Positions 30,664 to 44,898 of a stretch of 64,000 nucleotides of DNA are shown piece by piece. Source of the DNA: Actinopolyspora lacussalsi (GTDB lineage: Bacteria > Actinomycetota > Actinomycetes > Mycobacteriales > Pseudonocardiaceae); the NCBI GenBank assembly GCA_030803735.1, contig JAURUC010000001.1:877501-941500 (forward strand), given 5' to 3'. Position 1 is the stretch's first letter. Each line of letters begins with the position of its first letter. The position numbers and the translations under genes are program-made. Below the pieces are notes generated by a model. The model did not search any database. It worked only from the letters and a program-made list of their open reading frames with translations, and was not told where the DNA came from.

Positions 30664-32028
30664 TCACCAACGTGTGATCACCAGGTGGTTGATCAGCAGC
30701 GCCAGCACTGCCTGCGCTGTCAGCCACCAGCGGTGCTGTCCCCGTGGCAGCACCGCGCAGGGCACTGCGAGCCACATGGTGAACGGTAGCCAGATCCGCT
30801 CCACCTCCGCCTTGCTCATCCCGGACAGATCCGCGGCGGCTATCGCCACCAGCGCCGCGACCGTGAGCAACCGCGCCCCGAGCTCCAGACGACGTGGTGC
30901 CGTCGCCAGTCTCCGCAGGCTCGCCAGAACGGCGGGGCCCGCGACGAGTACGACGCAGGCAAGGTTGGCCCACACGAAGTAGCTGTACGGTCGGGTGTCG
31001 GCGATGCCCTGGTAGTAGCGGATCCGGACGAGTTCGTAGCCCTCCAGCCACCAGAAGCCGTGCGCGGTGAACAGCGCCACCACCACCACGAAGCCCGCGA
31101 TCGCGAACAGGATCGGCCGCAGCCTGCGTGTCAGGGCCAGCACCACCAGTGCGAACAGTCCGGCCAGCACGAGCCCGTACGACAGGTAGAGCGTGAACCC
31201 GAGCAGCAGACCGCTCGTCAACGCCACCAGATCACCCAGTCTGTCGCCCCGTGCGGTCCCCACCGCGAGCAACGCGGTCCCGCACGCCGCGACCCCGGCG
31301 AACATCGCGTCGGCGCTGACGCCCATCCACACCATGCCGGGCAGCAGCACCCCGAAGGGCAGCATCGCCCGGGCGACGTGTTCCTCGCCCAGTGCGCGCA
31401 GCGTGGTCGCGATGGACAGCACGGTCGTGGAGCCGACGAGCATGCACATCACGGACGCCGCGACCCCACCGCCGAGGCCGATCCGGTCCATCCACACGAA
31501 CACCATCAGCGCACCCGGCGGGTGTCCGGACACGTGCACCGCCCACGAGCCGGGCTCGAGCAGGATTCGTTCGGTGAACCCGCTCAGCATCGACGAGACC
31601 GTATCCACCCGGTCGATCTCGGCGAGGTAGTTCTTGGGGTTGGACAACTTGGTCACGACACCGAAGTCCCAGCCCTCGATCATGGTCAGGCTGAACATCC
31701 AGCCCAACGTGACCGGGTAGGTGACCGCCAGCAGTGGTCCCCAGCGCAGCCGTGCTGCCACGGTCGGCCCCGCGATGATCACCAGCAGCGCGAGCAGAAT
31801 CGCGGGCACCGTTCCGGGGCCGGTGTGCGGCGCCCAGCTGGCGAACAACGGCGGCAGATCCAGGTAGATGTCGACCCCACGCGCCAGCAGCCGTTCGCCG
31901 ACCACCCAGGCGCGCCATACCAACAGTGCCCCGCCCAGGATCACCAGTAGATCGCTGAGCGGTGAGAGCAGTGCACGCCAGGAAGGACGTACGTGCTCCG
32001 TCGACGGTGACTGGTTCAACTCGGTCAT
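30664..32028 (-). CDS. Polytopic membrane protein, possible GT-C glycosyltransferase
   Basis: A 454-residue protein with about 12 predicted membrane helices. The large first extracytoplasmic loop holds several charged residues, and a conserved-looking HVSGHPPGALMVFVWMDR resembles the loop motif of membrane mannosyl/arabinosyl transferases; the C-terminal part has SGMSKAEVERIWLPFTMW. The ERIWLPF pattern and topology suggest a GT-C fold lipid-linked sugar transferase, but I cannot name the substrate. Single-gene unit with a terminator downstream. Confidence 0.7.
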   Translation of the reverse strand: MTELNQSPSTEHVRPSWRALLSPLSDLLVILGGALLVWRAWVVGERLLARGVDIYLDLPPLFASWAPHTGPGTVPAILLALLVIIAGPTVAARLRWGPLLAVTYPVTLGWMFSLTMIEGWDFGVVTKLSNPKNYLAEIDRVDTVSSMLSGFTERILLEPGSWAVHVSGHPPGALMVFVWMDRIGLGGGVAASVMCMLVGSTTVLSIATTLRALGEEHVARAMLPFGVLLPGMVWMGVSADAMFAGVAACGTALLAVGTARGDRLGDLVALTSGLLLGFTLYLSYGLVLAGLFALVVLALTRRLRPILFAIAGFVVVVALFTAHGFWWLEGYELVRIRYYQGIADTRPYSYFVWANLACVVLVAGPAVLASLRRLATAPRRLELGARLLTVAALVAIAAADLSGMSKAEVERIWLPFTMWLAVPCAVLPRGQHRWWLTAQAVLALLINHLVITRW

Positions 32029-32215
32029 TACTCTCGAAAGATAGACGGCCCGGAATTCTTCTCACGAACCGGAGGCCGCTCGGGACTCACCGTGCTCACG
32101 AGGTGTCCACGACAGTTGTCGACGGTGATTCGGAACGGAGACGGTGCCGGTCCGGTCGTAAGTGGCACGGAGATCTCACATTGCCGTATCCGGTGGTCCG
32201 CGCCCGGTTCACCGC

Positions 32216-33076
32216 TCAGGCGGAGAAGAACTCGCGGACCGTTCGTGAGACGGTGCCCCGTGAGGCACCGAGCCAGTGGAAGTGACTCGGCGCCCCGGTT
32301 TCGACCAGCCGCGCGTCCGGGATCGTTCGTCGGAGGTCCTCGGTGTGCTCGAACGCGACCCCGCCATCGTGTCGAGAGGCTGTGATCAGCGTCGGACACG
32401 GCACTGATCGCAGTGTCGACTCCCGGTAGGACGATCGTTCCGGGCGAGCCTGGCGGAGATCGGTGACGAATCCCGAGCCGGACCCCATCATCGAGAAGAT
32501 TCCGCGTGCCGCCGCGCGATCGTCCCGGCTCCATTGCGACCACCACTGCCGGACCGGCAGCCGTGACAACGAGGACATCATCACTCGCAGACCACGGTCC
32601 GAAGCGGTCAGAAGGCGTACCGCGCGCCAGGTGAGCCGTTGTGTCCGGGGACCGAACGCCAGGGGAGCGACGAGGCGTTCGGTAAGACCGTCCGGATAGG
32701 GCAGCGAGGACGGTGCGCAGCTGTGCAGCACGAGCCGCGGAGCGAGGTGCGGCAGCCCTGTTGCCACGTGCACGGCCTGCAGCCCGCCGAAGCTCATGCC
32801 CACGGTCGCGGCCGCGGTTGTGATCCCCAGACCCGCGCACACCTCGGCGACCGCGGGGACGAACTCCGCGGCGGTGAGATCGCCGACAGCGGTGCGGCCG
32901 TAACCGGGTCGTGAGAACGTGACCACCCGGTATCCCAGCTCGGTGTAGAGGTCGGCGCCGTTCGGCGTGGCAGCCGTGCTGTGCCCACCGGGAAAGAACA
33001 CGACGGCCTCACCGGCTTCGGAGCTGATCCCCACCTCGACGGGGCCGAGAGAAGTACCCACGACACGTGTGCGCAT
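32216..33076 (-). CDS. Alpha/beta hydrolase
   Basis: A 286-residue alpha/beta hydrolase-fold protein. The nucleophile elbow is GMSFGGLQ, the oxyanion region FFPGGHST, the acid probably in TASRHDGGVAFEHTE and the His in SHFHWLG. No signal peptide is visible. A CAGAAT hexamer at -12 to -7 of the start and a distant GGAGG are both possible initiation signals. Neighbours are an SDR gene upstream and a membrane protein gene downstream on the same strand, each separated by 80-190 bases. The substrate is unknown. Confidence 0.82.
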   Translation of the reverse strand: MRTRVVGTSLGPVEVGISSEAGEAVVFFPGGHSTAATPNGADLYTELGYRVVTFSRPGYGRTAVGDLTAAEFVPAVAEVCAGLGITTAAATVGMSFGGLQAVHVATGLPHLAPRLVLHSCAPSSLPYPDGLTERLVAPLAFGPRTQRLTWRAVRLLTASDRGLRVMMSSLSRLPVRQWWSQWSRDDRAAARGIFSMMGSGSGFVTDLRQARPERSSYRESTLRSVPCPTLITASRHDGGVAFEHTEDLRRTIPDARLVETGAPSHFHWLGASRGTVSRTVREFFSA

Positions 33077-33157
33077 GTACCGATTCTGCTTCCTCCCGGA
33101 ATCGGTACCTCGTGGCCGGTTTCCAAACTTCGCAGCCGAGCCCGACTGGGCAACCGG

Positions 33158-34078
33158 CTACCGGTATCCGGCCGTGTCCGCCGGGTTGCCTGGGTCCTGA
33201 ACCTCGGCGATGTAGCGCCATGCGTCGGGGCGGCTGCCGTCGAGGTCGGTGAATCCGTACACCCCGGCGAGACCACCGCTGGACAACGACTGCCCGGACC
33301 AGCGTGCCACCTCGGGGTCGGTGGCCAGCGCGGTTACCGCACGCCCCACGTAGTACGGAGACTCCGAGATGGCGAAGTGCGGCTGAGCCTCGACGGCGTC
33401 ACGCCAGTTCTGTTCGGCGACGCCGAAGGCGTCGAGCATCATCTCCGAACGCAACCAGCCCGGCGTCAACGCCACGGCAGTGCCGCCGTAGGGGCGCAGC
33501 TCCTCGGCCTGGGCAAGTGCCAATCGAGTCACCGACACCTTGGCGAGGTCGTAGTAGGCACCAGCGGCAGCACGGTAGTTCGCCTCGTTGTACTCGGCCG
33601 TGCCGTCGGTCATCTCCACGACCAACCCGCCCGAATTCCTGATCAGCAGCGGAAGTGCGAACGCGCTGGTGATCAGGTGAGTGTCGATTCCCAGCCGCAG
33701 CAGCCGCAGTCCGTTGTTCAAGGAGTGCTGCCACAGCGTCGTGTTCCACTCGAACAGCTTCTCGCCACCCCAAACGTCGTTGACCAGCACATCGAGCCGC
33801 CCATACTCACGATCGATCCGCTCGGTCAGTGCCCTGACCTGTCGCTCGTCCAGGTGGTCGACTTGGACGGCGATGCCGTGACCACCGGACCGAGTGACCA
33901 GTTCGGCGGTCTCCTCGATCGTCTCCGGGCGGTCGTACTCCGAACGCCGCTCACGAGTGCTGCGTCCCGTGACGTACACCGTGGCTCCGGCGGTTCCCAG
34001 CTCCACCGCGATCGCTCTGCCCGCGCTGCGGGTGGCTCCGGCGACCAGTGCCACCTTGCCCTGTAGCTTTCCGCTCAT
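33158..34078 (-). CDS. Short-chain dehydrogenase/reductase
   Basis: A 306-residue NAD(P)-dependent SDR. The cofactor motif is ALVAGATRSAGRAIA, a variant of TGxxxGxG, and the active site has YYDLAKVS (YxxxK). An insertion around residues 80-140 and a longer tail make it bigger than the usual 250 residues. The start was set at ATG 34078 (MSGKLQGKVAL); a GTG three codons upstream is equally possible. The substrate is not known. Confidence 0.85.
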   Translation of the reverse strand: MSGKLQGKVALVAGATRSAGRAIAVELGTAGATVYVTGRSTRERRSEYDRPETIEETAELVTRSGGHGIAVQVDHLDERQVRALTERIDREYGRLDVLVNDVWGGEKLFEWNTTLWQHSLNNGLRLLRLGIDTHLITSAFALPLLIRNSGGLVVEMTDGTAEYNEANYRAAAGAYYDLAKVSVTRLALAQAEELRPYGGTAVALTPGWLRSEMMLDAFGVAEQNWRDAVEAQPHFAISESPYYVGRAVTALATDPEVARWSGQSLSSGGLAGVYGFTDLDGSRPDAWRYIAEVQDPGNPADTAGYR

Positions 34079-34235
34079 GCGATCCACATCCCTGTGCTCT
34101 TACCGATACGGAACGGAAGTCGCAGTGTGTGACCCCCGGGACCGACACTTCTCCTCGTGAGGGTCGCCCCGGCGGGGCCGCGGTGCAGGCCACTCCTTCG
34201 ATCGAGGGACGAGGTGTGAGCGAACCAGGGGAGTG

Positions 34236-34583
34236 TCATCTCCGGTGGAAGGTGGGCACGTACCGGTACCGGACCTCCTCCACTCGCACGTCACCGTCAC
34301 CGAGCGTTTCCGTCCGGGTAGTTCCGAGACATTCCCAACCACGTTGTTCGTAAAACCGACGGGCGCGGTTGTTCGCGGTCAACACCCAGAGCGTGGTGCT
34401 CGCGTAGCTCTCGTGTTGCAGGACGCGCAGCGCGTGCTCGTGCAGTCGAGTTCCCGAGCCGCGCCGCCAGTGCCGCGGGTGCAGGTACAGCGCCTGCAGT
34501 TCCCCGGTATCCCGTCCCGCGTCGCGGTCCCGGCTCGCGCCGATCACCCGCGCCGGACGGATGTTCACTGTGGCGGTCGGCAC
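34236..34583 (-). CDS. GNAT acetyltransferase, apparently 5'-truncated
   Basis: The 115-residue frame contains the GNAT motif A region (GELQALYLHPRHWRRGSGTRLHEHAL, with the acetyl-CoA loop RRGSGT) and motif B (LWVLTANNRARRFYEQRGWE). It lacks the first ~50 residues (strands 1-3) of a complete GNAT domain. Upstream DNA on the same strand belongs to the MFS gene, whose stop lies inside this frame (overlap of 19 bases). The GTG start is a guess, and no ribosome-binding site supports it. It is either a gene remnant or a minimal variant; loss of its 5' end is the simpler reading. Confidence 0.55.
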   Translation of the reverse strand: MPTATVNIRPARVIGASRDRDAGRDTGELQALYLHPRHWRRGSGTRLHEHALRVLQHESYASTTLWVLTANNRARRFYEQRGWECLGTTRTETLGDGDVRVEEVRYRYVPTFHRR

Positions 34584-35788
34584 GCTCCCGAGTCTCCCAC
34601 CGCCGAGGAGCGATCCCGGCCCCGTTTTCGGGCAGGGGTTGTCAGCAGGTGGCGGAGCAGGGCCGGCATGGTGAGCACGACCACGAACCCGCATACCCCG
34701 GCCCAGCCGAACAGGTCGTATACGTGCGACCCGATCCACGATCCGGCGCTGCCGCCCAGATAAGCGCACGTCATGTAGGCGGTGTTGAGCCTGCTCCGTC
34801 GCTCGGGACGCAGTGCGTATACCCGGGCCTGGTTCGCGACCATGCCGCACTGCATCGCCACGTCGAGCAGTAACGTGCCGATGATCAGCGCGATCAGACC
34901 GCTCCTGTCTCCGTGGGTGCCTCCGGCCAGGACCGCGGCCGAGACGAGTACGCCGAACATGCAAACGAGATTGACCGGACCGGGACCCTGTCGATCCACC
35001 CAACCTCCGGCTAGCGGCGTGCAACATGCGGTGACACCGCCGACCAGCGCGAACAGCCCTACCGCCGAGGTCCCCAACCCGTAGACCGGTCCCGTCAGCA
35101 GGATCGCCAGGGTGGTCCACACTGCCGAGAAGCCGGCGAACACGGCTGCTTGGTAGAGGCAGGAGCGACGCAGCTCCGGTTCGGTGAACAGCAGGCGCAG
35201 CGATTCCGCCAGCAGTGAGGGGTAGCGCTCTCGCGACTGCGGGGACGTGTACGGCAGCATGCGGGAGAGAACGGCCAACAGGAGGAATACCAGTACGGCG
35301 GCCGCCAGGTACGGAACTCGCCAACCGAACCATTCGCCGAGCGTGCCGCTGAAAGCACGGGCCAGGATCATGCCGCCGACCGAACCGCTCAACAGGGTGC
35401 CGAGCACAGCCGCCCGGCGTTGGTCCTCCACCAGACCCGCTGCCAGCGGGCCGATCACCTGTGCTCCCACCGTGGTGAGTCCTATCAACACGCTGCCGGC
35501 GACCAGCAGCGACAGGTTCCGGGCGCATCCAGCGAGTAGCAGGCCGAACCCCGTCAGACCGAGCAGAGCGAGCAGAAGTCGCCGGTGCGGAAGGCGGTCC
35601 CCCAACGGGACCAGTAGGAAGATCCCACTCGCGTAGCCGATCTGCGTGGCCGACACGGCCAGCGCCGCCTCGTCCGACGAGGTGTGCAGTCCGGTGGCGA
35701 TCAGTGGGACGAGCGTCTGCGGGAAGTAGATGTTGCCCACGGCCACGCCACAGGTCACGGCCAGGACGAACAGCATTCGGCTGCTCAT
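34565..35788 (-). CDS. MFS transporter (drug/metabolite efflux type)
   Basis: A 407-residue major facilitator with 12 hydrophobic helices. The loop 2-3 motif is GIFLLVPLGDRLPHRRLLLALL, characteristic of the DHA/arabinose-type efflux group. Helix 5 has GSVGGMILARAFSGTLGEWFGWR. The tail is basic and short. It is divergent from an ArsR-type regulator gene 244 bases away, which may control it. Its 3' end overlaps the GNAT remnant. The substrate is unknown. Confidence 0.87.
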   Translation of the reverse strand: MSSRMLFVLAVTCGVAVGNIYFPQTLVPLIATGLHTSSDEAALAVSATQIGYASGIFLLVPLGDRLPHRRLLLALLGLTGFGLLLAGCARNLSLLVAGSVLIGLTTVGAQVIGPLAAGLVEDQRRAAVLGTLLSGSVGGMILARAFSGTLGEWFGWRVPYLAAAVLVFLLLAVLSRMLPYTSPQSRERYPSLLAESLRLLFTEPELRRSCLYQAAVFAGFSAVWTTLAILLTGPVYGLGTSAVGLFALVGGVTACCTPLAGGWVDRQGPGPVNLVCMFGVLVSAAVLAGGTHGDRSGLIALIIGTLLLDVAMQCGMVANQARVYALRPERRSRLNTAYMTCAYLGGSAGSWIGSHVYDLFGWAGVCGFVVVLTMPALLRHLLTTPARKRGRDRSSAVGDSGACRPPQ

Positions 35789-36032
35789 CTCGGTCCGACC
35801 GTTCGTCGGTGACTCGACCGGGCGGAGTGGACACGCGACTCCGCCTCCCGAGTTCTATTCGGGACGGAGCGGGCAAGGTCTTCCGGCCGGGACGTTCGAC
35901 TGGGTGGAACTGACCGGTCCGCACCGGGACAGTGCTCGGTGGAACCGGTGGAGCTCGCGTGAATTCCGGGTGGCACGCACGGTAGTGCAACGTATCGACC
36001 GCTCGGGGAGAATCGATGTAGCTTACGACTTA

Positions 36033-37019
36033 ATGATCAGTTTCGTGCTGGGTGTCGAGGATCTGGCGGACACGCGCTTCGTCATCTCGCCACTGCACGA
36101 GACGCTGCTCAGCCTTCGGGTGCTTCAGGACCCGAGGCTTTCCCCGTTGCACCTTCCGTGGCGGGTGTCCGCACTCGCCGAACTCGACACGCGCGATCTC
36201 GAGCTGCTGCTCTCCCTCGTCGCAGTGAGACGTACGTTGCCGGACTTCTTGACTCCTCCGCCCGGAAGTTCCGATCCCGACTTCGAGGAGCAACTGGCTC
36301 TAGTGCGTCGGACCTCCCCCGGTAGAGTCCGCCACGATCTCCTGGTCACGCACGCGCCGGACCCGCTGCCACCTGCCCTGCACGGGGCCACTGACGACGA
36401 CGCGTCCCTCATCGGGCTGCGTGATTCCGTCTGTGCGGCCCTGTGGCGGTTCTGGAAAGCGGCCATCGAACCGAACTGGCCCAGGATGCGGCTGTTGCTG
36501 GAAGCCGACATGACCCACCGTGCGAGACAGTGGGCCAGGGGAGGCGCTCGCCTGCTGTTCGCGGGCATGCACCCGAATCTGCGATGGCGGGACGGGGTGC
36601 TGCACATCGACAGGATGATCAGCGGGCACAGCGTCGCTGCTTCCGGGCGGGGATTGTTGCTACTGCCGTCCGTATTCGCCCACAAGCCCGCGCCGCCGGT
36701 CACTCCGGACGAGCCGCCCTGGCTGGTGTATCCCAGCAGGGGAGTGGCCACGCTCTGGTCCACCGAGCCCCCTGCTGACACGGCCGTCCTCACCCCGTTG
36801 CTCGGCGCTCCCAGAGCCAGGTTGCTCGCACTGCTCGACGAGCCGACACCCACCGTCGAACTCGCCCGGCGTCTCGGGGTCACCGCGAGTGCCGTGTCCC
36901 AGCACCTGCGCGTGTTGTACGACTCGGGACTGCTCATCCGGATACGTGATGGACGGCACGTGCTGTACCGGCGTAGCTCCATCGGTGATCGGCTGCTCGA
37001 AGGCAGCCGGTCCGACTGA
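36033..37019 (+). CDS. ArsR-family regulator with large N-terminal domain
   Basis: A 328-residue protein. The C-terminal ~75 residues are an ArsR-type winged helix (RARLLALLDEPTPTVELARR, then VTASAVSQHLRVLYDSGLLI and DGRHVLYRR). The ~250-residue N-terminal part (FVLGVEDLADTRFVISPLHETLLSL...) is an effector domain seen in many actinomycete regulators; it has no metal-site cysteines. ATG 36033 was chosen by family N-termini; it has no good ribosome-binding site. Divergent from the MFS gene, which is a plausible target. Confidence 0.82.
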   Translation: MISFVLGVEDLADTRFVISPLHETLLSLRVLQDPRLSPLHLPWRVSALAELDTRDLELLLSLVAVRRTLPDFLTPPPGSSDPDFEEQLALVRRTSPGRVRHDLLVTHAPDPLPPALHGATDDDASLIGLRDSVCAALWRFWKAAIEPNWPRMRLLLEADMTHRARQWARGGARLLFAGMHPNLRWRDGVLHIDRMISGHSVAASGRGLLLLPSVFAHKPAPPVTPDEPPWLVYPSRGVATLWSTEPPADTAVLTPLLGAPRARLLALLDEPTPTVELARRLGVTASAVSQHLRVLYDSGLLIRIRDGRHVLYRRSSIGDRLLEGSRSD

Positions 37020-37186
37020 ACGGCTCCGCTCCGCCCCTGCACGGAGGTGAAGGCCGTGCGGCGAGTGACCGCTGCCGCCAGCTAGTAGCGAGACGGTACG
37101 TTTCGCGGGCCTTGGCTGCGTCGGGCTCGCCTCCGGATTCGCGGTTACGGCACGTCACGGGCGAGTAGCCGGCGTGACCGAGCGGT

Positions 37187-37411
37187 TCAGCAGTTCCGCT
37201 CGGTGCGACCACCGTGCGTGTCGTGCTGCCAGAGATGGGTGCAGCTGGGGCACTGCAGATACAGCAGGGTTCCGGAGTTGGACAGCAGGTACTGCCAGTG
37301 GTCGCTGCAGGAACGTCCGAGCAGGCATTCCGAGCAGTCCTGCCCGTGGTGGCAGTTGGGGCACTCGATCCAGGCCCGGCGGCCGAGGTCGGCGAACGGG
37401 TCAATCGGCAT
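37187..37411 (-). CDS. Small Cys-rich zinc-ribbon-like protein
   Basis: A 74-residue protein with CPNC, CSEC, a Cys-Ser pair after LGR, and CPSC motifs that could hold one or two zinc ions. The order is MPIDPFADLGRRAW then the Cys cluster, then an aromatic-rich segment (HWQYLLSNSGTLLYLQ) and a second CxxC. It overlaps the upstream gene by 11 bases, so the two are translationally linked. I do not recognise a named family. Confidence 0.65.
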   Translation of the reverse strand: MPIDPFADLGRRAWIECPNCHHGQDCSECLLGRSCSDHWQYLLSNSGTLLYLQCPSCTHLWQHDTHGGRTERNC

Positions 37412-37649
37412 GCTCGCCACCGATGCCCTCGGGAAGCATCCCCGCCCGAACCAGCTGCTCGTAGACACCGCGCTGCCAGTCGTCGAGCCCGGAGTACAGC
37501 AGCGCGTGGGCCTCGCGCTCGCCGCGCAGCTGCTCCGCTGGATCCCAGTCGTCGCCCAGGGCCCGCGTGATCTCGGCGCGCCGTCGCATCTCCGCCGCGC
37601 CGAGATCGATGTTGAATTCCAGCTCGGTGGAATTGTCACCCGCGCTCAT
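37401..37649 (-). CDS. Small acidic protein, partner of the zinc-ribbon gene
   Basis: An 82-residue acidic protein (FNIDLGAAEMRRRAEITRALGDDWDP, then EREAHALLYSGLDDWQRGVYEQLV). It resembles small actinomycete proteins of unknown function that carry the DDWDP and LLYSGLD patterns. The start ATG 37649 lacks a strong ribosome-binding site. It lies directly upstream of the Cys-rich gene and diverges from gltBD, 713 bases away. Confidence 0.65.
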   Translation of the reverse strand: MSAGDNSTELEFNIDLGAAEMRRRAEITRALGDDWDPAEQLRGEREAHALLYSGLDDWQRGVYEQLVRAGMLPEGIGGEHAD

Positions 37650-37963
37650 CTGATCACTTTCTCGTGCTGTCCGGCCGCCGCGGAGTCTGCTGTCCGGCGT
37701 GAAAACGCGCAATGAAATGGCTCACTTCGCTCACGCGAGGGTTGTCACAATTGTTCTCACTGGTCAGCGGTGGGATCGGTGCGTTGCTGGGGTGGGGTCG
37801 TCCTTCCTCGGGCATTTCGCGATCTCCGGAGACCATGTGTCGGTATTTCGGCTTCCGCGTAGTGGGGGAGCCGATTTCGTCACCGGGCGGTATCCGCTCG
37901 GAAGGTGTTCGGTGCGCTGAACAGGAGTTTCCTCGTGGTGTGCGGACGCGTGAGCGGTATCAC

Positions 37964-38004
37964 TTGTTTATTCTCCCTGTTGTTTCAGTGTTGAGTGAAA
38001 TAAA
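37964..38004. repeat. AT-rich repeated element, copy A
   Basis: A 41-base stretch that is 33/41 identical to 48683-48723. Core: TTTCAGTGTTGAGTGAAAT, containing the inverted repeat TTTCA...TGAAA. It is strongly AT-rich against a GC-rich background and lies about 360 bases before gltB. Confidence 0.65.
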
Positions 38005-38192
38005 ATCGGCCGTATGGACGTCGCCGGGTATCGTGGTGAAAGCACAGCATCGTGAAGACGGGCGATCCCCGTAGTGGTTCTTCCGAGGTTGTTCCGGTCC
38101 GACGGTGACCCCGTTGTCCGGTGCTCGAAGTGTGTGCGCCGCTACGTTTCGCGATCATGCTGTCCCAGACTCCGGGAGCAGGACCCGCGGGT

Positions 38193-38206
38193 GTAACACG
38201 TGTTAC
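38193..38206. promoter_or_regulatory. Perfect 14-bp palindrome in the gltB leader
   Basis: GTAACACGTGTTAC is fully symmetric and lies 31 bases before the TATAGT hexamer. It is a likely operator. The GTTAC half resembles half of a GlnR box, but the second half-site is not at the canonical spacing. Confidence 0.5.
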
Positions 38207-38236
38207 TTACTCGTAGTCGTGCAACTCGGAAATCTG

Positions 38237-38242
38237 TATAGT
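38237..38242 (+). promoter_or_regulatory. Candidate -10 hexamer of gltBD
   Basis: TATAGT is close to consensus and lies about 120 bases before the gltB start. No clear -35 is seen, which would fit activation by a regulator bound upstream. Confidence 0.4.
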
Positions 38243-38362
38243 TCCGCAAACTGACCAAGAGTGCAACGGCGCATCCTTCTTGTCAGCTCCGGAGAGGTTT
38301 CTACGATCTCGTCCCCACTGTTCGCGTGGCTGAGGTCGTTGCCTGACGACGGGAGGATCCGA

Positions 38363-44378
<6,016 letters not shown>

Positions 44379-44898
44379 CACCGGAAGTGGGGCTGTCCAC
44401 GTCGGGCAGCCCCACTCGGCTCGCGCGGCACTCTGCGTGGATCCGTGCGAGCCCCACTTCGCCTCACTCGTTCGGCGCAGTCCCACGATGATTTGATCAT
44501 ACTTTTTCATTCCCGTTTTACACGTTCGGTTCCGCGGAGTGGAATGCCGTCGCGTTTTTTCGGATACACAACGTGAACCGGTCGTTCGAGATGGTGTCGG
44601 GGGCTCGTTGTTCCGTTTTCAACGATGAAATAGCCGGTCAAAACGTTTATGCCGCGAAAAGCGGATCGTATATCCTAAAAAGGGCGAAGGGTGTTGTCAA
44701 CACTGCCGCGGCTTACGCGTCGTTTTTTCGCCAAGGCGTGATTGCCTCCTGAGCAGATTTTGTACGGAGCGTGTTCCGGTGGCACGTACTCCGATTGCCG
44801 AGCGCTGCTGCAAACGCAGTATTGTCGCTGAATCGTGTTCCTCGGAAACTTCCCTGCTACCGAAGACAAAACCGTTTTCGCGTACAGGGAGATCACAG
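44379..44898. other. 520-base leader of the secreted protease gene
   Basis: No gene is supported. It opens with the gltBD terminator. The rest is unusually AT-rich, with GTATATCCTAAAA (possible -10 TATCCT at 44672-44677), a TTTCA-acga-TGAAA inverted repeat (44617-44630) and GTGTT-gtc-AACAC (44691-44703). These suggest a regulated promoter. Confidence 0.5.
44386..44416 (+). terminator. Terminator of gltBD
   Basis: A 10-bp perfect stem AGTGGGGCTG / CAGCCCCACT, extendable by three more pairs, lies 8 bases after the gltD stop. Confidence 0.8.

Larger units (their letters stand above)
37650..38362. other. 713-base regulatory region before gltB
   Basis: No gene is supported; open frames here have no ribosome-binding sites or family resemblance. 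It contains the AT-rich element A (37964-38004), a perfect palindrome (38193-38206) and a candidate gltB promoter hexamer (38237-38242). Confidence 0.6.

Noticed and set aside
34236..35990. 584-codon reverse frame as one protein
   Set aside because: Only its last ~115 codons resemble a protein (GNAT); the rest is an out-of-frame shadow of the MFS gene.
37712..38074. 120-codon open frame in the gltB leader
   Set aside because: No ribosome-binding site, no family resemblance, and it spans element A; the region looks regulatory.
44617..44630. TTTCA-acga-TGAAA as a third copy of the 41-bp element
   Set aside because: Only the 5-bp arms agree and the spacer is 4 instead of 8 bases. It is reported as an AT-rich repeat only.
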